Part shown: piece by piece, positions 59,526 through 64,000 of the stretch
Position numbering within the stretch: the stretch's first letter is position 1
Layout: each line of letters opens with the position of its first letter
Assembly: GCA_951394045.1 (NCBI GenBank)
Contig: OX596001.1
Coordinates: 372,001 to 436,000, forward strand
DNA length: 64,000 nucleotides
Direction of reading: 5' to 3'
Source: Nitzschia sp. DOCU1
Taxonomy: Eukaryota; Bacillariophyta; Bacillariophyceae; Bacillariales; Bacillariaceae
Notes under the pieces: generated by a model
What the model was told of the DNA's origin: nothing
What the model saw: the letters and a program-made list of their open reading frames with translations, nothing else
Database searches by the model: none
Position numbers and translations under genes: made by a program

Positions 59526-60630
59526 TAGGCAGAGAAGAAGACAATAACAACAACAACAAGAATGGGACGACTCTTACCGTTTCCTGCTTGAACAGGGGAG
59601 GGTTCACTACCTTGGTCTCTTCACTTGTATTGTGCGTCGCCGGACGGATGAATGTCCACGTCCGGCGATCGCCAAGGCAACGGTGGTGCCTGTTACACTT
59701 GCGACCGTGATGGTGGGGGCTGTGCCAAGATCACTGCGGTACTACCAGTAAGTAGTGCTTCTCGAATCCGGAGTAGTAGTTGCTGCTACTATCATTTCTA
59801 CTACTATTAGACGGGTGAATGAGTCTACGATGACGTATTAGACTGTGTCCTATCGGGTGGCGAATACTACCGCTCCTCCGAGCAAGGAAGAGATCGATCC
59901 TTTCTGGTCGTCAAGGTAGTTGCTGACTGGATAGTGATACTCCACACTGCTTTAACTAGCGGACGACTACCGGTACTACTAGCAGTGCTACTACTAGAGA
60001 GCACTGGTGTTGAAACGCTGCTCTAAACTAGACGGACTACCGGACTACCGGTAGCCGCAATAGTCGACAATGACACGTCATCCGCGGAGTCCGAATTTGG
60101 TCTTGTATTCTACTTAGGGTGCATCATTTGTCTCGAGTATTCGTGTCTTACACATGATGTCAATACAAGAATCAATGGGCCGGTTCGCTGGACTGCTCTC
60201 ATTTTTCTATGTGGCCTAATTACCGTACCGTTAATGCATTTTCCTCTGTACCTGAACGTCAAGTCCCGCCGAAAATATAATTGCTCGTCCGTGCCAAAAT
60301 CCCTCACACATGATGTCAACGTACTTCCAAGTATCGCACGATTTCTATGAATAGACATCGAAAAAACCTACAGGGCATATTATTTGCACACATCCTCGCC
60401 AAAGAATAGAGAGGTTCGTTACGGATGTCACGCGAAAAGATCGCAATTGGGTCATTGCCACTACGCCGCGGTTGGTACGCAGGTGTGGTCGGAACGAAAA
60501 GATTGCTGCTTCTATTCTTCACAACCCCATCGCTTTTCCGGCACCGCATGTCTGGTAGTTTCTCGGATTGTCTCTGCTAACGAAGTGCTCATTGATAACA
60601 ATTGCCTCTTGAAAAATTCACTGCAGCACA
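59526..60630. other. spacer rich in CTA/TAG tracts and palindromes
   Basis: 1.1 kb with no credible gene. CTA/TAG-rich sequence dominates 59735-60060, including CTACCGGTACTACTAG near 59967 and CTACCGGTAG at 60045-60054. A CACATGATGTCAA stretch occurs near 60150 and 60305. Confidence 0.5.
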
Positions 60631-61644
60631 ATGATTGAAGAATTGGGAAACGACGATTCTCTGATTTCACAAGAAGACGGTTCCCACCGTAGATCTTCTC
60701 GGTTTTTCTCAATGCCCAAAGGGTTCGCTTTAATTGCCGTTGCAGCCATTGTCCTCTTTTCAGTTGTTAATGTTGACAAAGATACATTCAAACTTTCGTT
60801 ACCTTCCGTCAACAAGCAATATTTCAGGAGGACTTTGGAAAGCTCCTCGCCACTGGGAAGCAATGGTGCGACTAACAAGATCCAAGCTTCGCCCGAGAAC
60901 GAGGAGCCGATCATGTCAACCCCAAAGTCTGATCAAGCCCAGAAGATAACTTCCTCGTCCCAGGAATCATGGACTGTTCTTGAATCTCTTCTTGAACTTG
61001 CCAAAAACGACCCGGAAAAGACGCAAGAGCTTCGCGATGACCTCCCAGAGGTAGAGCCCAGCACTGACCAGCAGCCGGCTTTGACTCCGAAGACGGATTC
61101 TTCGACCTATACAGGAGCCCACAAGAGTCGTCGAATGAAAAAAGGAAAGTTCGGTAAGAAGGGGAAGGGAAAGAATAAAGGCAAAGCCAAGGGAAGAAGT
61201 GCCGGTGGGGACACAATCATTATTATCATCAACACTCCAGGCCAGACTCCAGCACCGGTTACTACCGCACCGGCTGGAAAAACTCCTACTCCCGCACCGG
61301 CTACCCCGGCACCGGTTACTGCCTCACCGGCTGGAAAAACTCCTACTCCCGCACCGGTTACCCCGGCACCGGCTACTCCCGCACCGGCTGGAAAAACTAA
61401 TGCGCCGGTTACTCCTGCACCGGCTACCCCGGCACCGGCTGGAACAACTCCTGCGCCTGCTACTCCTGCACCGGCTACCCCGGCACCGGCTGGAACAACT
61501 CCTGCGCCTGCTACTCCGGCACCAGCTGGAACAACTCCTGCGCCTGCTACTCCGGCACCAGCTACCCCGGCACCAGCTACTGCCGCACCGGTTACCCCGG
61601 CACCGGCTACTGCTTCACCGGCGGGGACTGCCATTGTCGTATAA
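60631..61644 (+). CDS. membrane-anchored Lys/Gly-rich and TPAP-repeat surface protein
   Basis: A 337-residue, single-exon product from ATG 60631. A short acidic cytoplasmic end is followed by a transmembrane helix (about 31-47). After a Ser/Glu-rich spacer with LESLLELAKNDPEKTQ comes a strongly basic block at about 169-192 (RRMKKGKFGKKGKGKNKGK), then IIIIINTPG and a Pro/Thr/Ala tract from about 204 to near the end, built of TPAPATPAP and PAGKTPTPAP units. Basic Lys/Gly clusters and Pro-rich repeats both occur in diatom silica- or wall-associated proteins and in hydroxylated glycoproteins. A cell-wall or surface role is inference. No catalytic domain seen. Confidence 0.75.
   Translation: MIEELGNDDSLISQEDGSHRRSSRFFSMPKGFALIAVAAIVLFSVVNVDKDTFKLSLPSVNKQYFRRTLESSSPLGSNGATNKIQASPENEEPIMSTPKSDQAQKITSSSQESWTVLESLLELAKNDPEKTQELRDDLPEVEPSTDQQPALTPKTDSSTYTGAHKSRRMKKGKFGKKGKGKNKGKAKGRSAGGDTIIIIINTPGQTPAPVTTAPAGKTPTPAPATPAPVTASPAGKTPTPAPVTPAPATPAPAGKTNAPVTPAPATPAPAGTTPAPATPAPATPAPAGTTPAPATPAPAGTTPAPATPAPATPAPATAAPVTPAPATASPAGTAIVV
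61255..61620 (+). repeat. in-frame Thr/Pro/Ala minisatellite
   Basis: Imperfect units such as ACTCCTGCACCGGCTACC repeat through the 3' part of the surface-protein gene. Units are multiples of three, so size changes would not break the frame. Confidence 0.85.
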
Positions 61645-62222
61645 GGCGGGTCGTGTACGAAGAAAGAGTTGGGAATATTTGGCTTTTAGTCGTAGCAGTA
61701 GCAGCATCAAAGCGACAACGCGGGACAGTCGTCATATCCTGGCAAGAAGAAACAATGATTTAGTAATGAAACTAGTATGTACTCGCATTCGTGAGCGGTA
61801 CTACTAGGTTTGTATTCCTTCGAATGTAAGAACAATTATAACATTTAGCGAAGCTTTGAGAAACATTAGCACTCATGAATGTGAATGATAGGTTCCAGGT
61901 AGCTCTAGTAACCGCTTCGAAATCAAGATGGGGTGGATGAGCTCTGCCGATTTTTTCGTTTCCTGCAATGGAAGACGACCAAATCGACTTATTTTCTTGG
62001 TCGGAGAGAACAGAAGCGAAAAGAAAAAGCCAGATGGCTCTCATCTCCACGGCGGCAACGCTACTACTGGAGGAACGAAACAGAGGCGTGTCATCGTCGG
62101 GATATCCACTGAGACGATACCGGTCGTAACAGCCTGTCCACTATCACAGATAGAACATTGACTACAAGTAGCCCATACGCAATCGGTGTGAAAATCTACT
62201 TGCAAATTCTTCAACACCAAAA
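61645..62222. other. spacer
   Basis: No gene recognised. It should hold the promoter of the plastid gene at 62223. Confidence 0.4.
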
Positions 62223-63005
62223 ATGAACAAGATACTTTCGGCCCTGCTGGTGTTTCTGCTTCCATCCTTGACCGTTGCATTTGCCCCTGGTCATTCCTTG
62301 TCGTTGACTCTCACCAAGGGACAGGGCAGGCGTTCTTCTTCCGTCCAGAAGATGACTGCTTCCTCGCTCGTCGAGCCTACTCAACGAGACGCTAAATACG
62401 GCGGCAACATGGCACAGTATTTGGTAGATTTGCACGATTCACAAGCCACCTTTGATTTTTGCGGGGGTATGATGTTTCAACTCGTGCTCAGTGATGCTCT
62501 ACGCGAACACTTGTCGAATGTGGCGGCTGGTTACAATGACAACGACAACAAGTCTTCTGGAGGAGGCGTTTCTGTCGCTGGCGCTAGTACCTATCGGATG
62601 CATCAATTACCAGGGTACGAGAAATCGGCATCAGTCGACAATCTCGGACTATTTCATGGACGAGAGATTCGGCGTGTACCCTGGGCCAAGGGAGGCATGG
62701 GGTTTGTCTTGCATTTGAGTTTGGCCAATGGCGAGGATCCGGAAGGATGGACCCAGCAAGAAATTGCGGGATACGATGGCTGGGGTCACGACGTAGGTCG
62801 GGATTGGAGAAAGGGAGATCGACTCGAAAAGGAAGGATTTGCAGACTTTCGAAAAAAGTTTGGACCCGATTCATTCTCATTGAACCATCGATTCTATTTG
62901 CACTGGGACATGCTGAACCGTCTTTGGCTGTCGGCAGAAGATGGATGTGAAGGCACGCCTGCCGATGTCAACCCTATCCAAAGCTTTTTCCGAGGACTGA
63001 TGTAA
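62223..63005 (+). CDS. plastid-targeted protein, unknown
   Basis: A 260-residue, single-exon product from ATG 62223. The signal peptide (KILSALLVFLLPSLTVAFAP) ends in VAFAP, a textbook ASAFAP-type plastid motif, followed by a Ser/Arg/Lys-rich transit segment. The mature part has FDFCGGMMFQLVLSDALREH, a variable Gly/Ser insert, STYRMHQLPGYEKSASVDNL, then GLFHGREIRRVPWAKGGMGF, VLHLSLANGEDPEGWTQQEI, GYDGWGHDVGRDWRK and NHRFYLHWDMLNRLWLSAED. The aromatic, conserved-looking text suggests a folded enzyme or binding domain, but I recognise no family. Stromal location is inferred from the targeting sequence. Confidence 0.75.
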   Translation: MNKILSALLVFLLPSLTVAFAPGHSLSLTLTKGQGRRSSSVQKMTASSLVEPTQRDAKYGGNMAQYLVDLHDSQATFDFCGGMMFQLVLSDALREHLSNVAAGYNDNDNKSSGGGVSVAGASTYRMHQLPGYEKSASVDNLGLFHGREIRRVPWAKGGMGFVLHLSLANGEDPEGWTQQEIAGYDGWGHDVGRDWRKGDRLEKEGFADFRKKFGPDSFSLNHRFYLHWDMLNRLWLSAEDGCEGTPADVNPIQSFFRGLM

Positions 63006-63425
63006 TACAATCTGCCATTACTCGAAGGCAAGCTTTGCATCCCATGCAGTCAAGAATACAGCCATATTATCGAATCACGGCGATTTCCTAGGCATTATGC
63101 CGTCTTTCCGCCCCCTCTCGAGCGGTCAAGGTAGCCCGTAATTTAGACATCCAAATTCTAGCTGAACTACTACTCGAGCCGACTTGACTCCAGTGTTATT
63201 GATGGGGAGGTGCTGCTTTGTATAAGTGCTACGGCACAGTATTCGTAGAGTGGAACTACTCGCGCTCTACTACTTCAGATGCTACTATGAGAAGAGTACA
63301 GCTGCTGCTGCTGCAGAAAGGGAATTGACATGCTTCTCGTGCTACGTACTACCATTACCTTGGAGAACCTCCTTTTCTCAACTACCCCTCAGCAATAGAT
63401 CGTTTTCACTTCGCATACGTTTGCT
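63006..63425. other. spacer
   Basis: Holds CTA/TAG-rich sequence near 63165-63290. No gene recognised. Confidence 0.4.
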
Positions 63426-63657
63426 AGACCAAATGTAGTAATCATTCGTTTGTGAAATATCCAAGATGCGATTGGCAAGTTCGGGATGGTTCCAAATACA
63501 TTCGTTGGATTTGTCGAATAGTTTGATCGGTGGTACGATACACAGTATTCATCTCGATGCATTTGTGCTGTAAGAATTGTGGCATGGCGTCCAACATGGA
63601 TATTAATAGGAATCGGCTTGGAAGCATTTCAGGACGGTATTGAGACTCTTGGTCCAT
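63426..63657 (-). pseudogene. frameshifted copy of the right-edge gene
   Basis: The minus strand encodes MPQFLQHKCIEMNTVYR and then, after a one-base shift, KSNECIWNHPELANRILDIS and NDYYIW. The gene at the right edge has the same order: MSQYLQRKRIETEYVHR, KTKECIWTNQTAADRVLKIL and YDYYSF. Between the matching Met and Trp codons this copy is 94 nt and the other 93, so it carries one extra base. It looks like a degraded tandem duplicate. Confidence 0.6.
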
Positions 63658-63788
63658 TCCGGGTCAAATCGGCCCTCTAATTGCATAAGACAGTCGTCGA
63701 ATCGTTGGTTAAGTTATTGCTGCTGCCCAAAAACCAAGTACGACAAGACGATTATTGGATCAGATTCTTCGTCGTCTTGAGCGACTTT

Positions 63789-64000
63789 CTACCTTGCTGC
63801 AAGTCCCAACAAATCATTCTTGCTTCCCATGCATTCGTCGCAAAAACTATAGTAATCATACTTGAGGAGAATTTTGAGCACACGATCCGCCGCCGTTTGA
63901 TTCGTCCATATGCACTCCTTGGTCTTGTTTCGAGGCTCGTTGGTGTCCCGATGAACGTATTCCGTCTCAATTCGTTTGCGTTGCAGATACTGACTCATGT
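63789..64000 (-). CDS. 3' end of an unrecognised gene, 5'-partial
   Basis: The minus strand is open from the window edge to a stop at 63789. The last residues are Cys-bearing (YSFCDECMGSKNDLLGLAAR). An ATG at 63998 is present but may be internal. The segment matches the frameshifted copy at 63426-63657. Family unknown; the rest lies outside the window. Confidence 0.5.
   Translation of the reverse strand, partial: MSQYLQRKRIETEYVHRDTNEPRNKTKECIWTNQTAADRVLKILLKYDYYSFCDECMGSKNDLLGLAAR

Overview
The window is nuclear DNA from a diatom, most likely a pennate one; the species cannot be fixed from sequence alone. Genes are compact with few, short GT-AG introns of about 80-180 bp. Five or more proteins start with a signal peptide followed by an AFAP/AFSP/AFTT-type motif, the signature of import into the complex plastid of stramenopiles. 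Several families are ones known mainly from diatoms or stramenopiles: a DUF6824-type protein, an HSF-type factor, a GIRCxHC zinc-binding-like family, the DGICC C-terminal domain, and diatom-style ankyrin proteins.

Layout. 1-8.2 kb (+): a 5'-partial coiled-coil/FG-repeat membrane protein and a large acidic protein of unknown role. 8.7-9.3 kb (-): a NECAP-type endocytic protein in two exons. 10.0-12.6 kb (+): a basic unknown protein. 12.8-18.9 kb (-): two tandem paralogues that carry a repeated YRSFVLNGLDL-like motif and a membrane anchor, then an ankyrin-type protein. 19.3-22.8 kb: a remnant-rich stretch with a lone HSF C-terminal fragment, a small secreted Ser-Met tail protein and a PLAC8 protein that share a duplicated upstream region, and a 141-bp tandem repeat. 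22.8-31.6 kb: a plastid P-loop kinase, a secreted fungalysin (M36) metallopeptidase flanked by direct repeats, two members of the GIRCxHC family, and a second NECAP. 32.3-39.7 kb: a GT92-type glycosyltransferase, a plastid membrane protein, a TPR protein and the intact HSF. 41.3-52.3 kb: a single-pass membrane protein, a possible copia reverse transcriptase remnant, the DUF6824 protein, a plastid multi-pass protein, an ankyrin + C2-like protein, a plastid cyclophilin with a 7-nt microexon, a GPATCH4-type G-patch protein and a secreted two-exon protein. 53.2-57.3 kb: an approximately 4-kb interval bounded by inverted repeats, with an 11-bp satellite just inside each end and a secreted DUF2252-type gene broken by one frameshift. 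57.8-64 kb (+): a membrane-anchored berberine-bridge-like flavoprotein, a Lys/Gly- and Thr-Pro-Ala-Pro-rich surface or wall protein, a plastid protein, and at the right edge two diverged tandem copies of an unknown gene.

There are no operons; genes are regulated singly. Functional themes are secretion and cell surface (protease, glycosyltransferase, wall-type repeat protein, flavoprotein), clathrin-vesicle traffic (two NECAPs) and plastid function. The most unusual non-coding signal is a palindrome, CTACCGGTAG, that recurs in spacers inside CTA/TAG-rich tracts much more often than chance would give.
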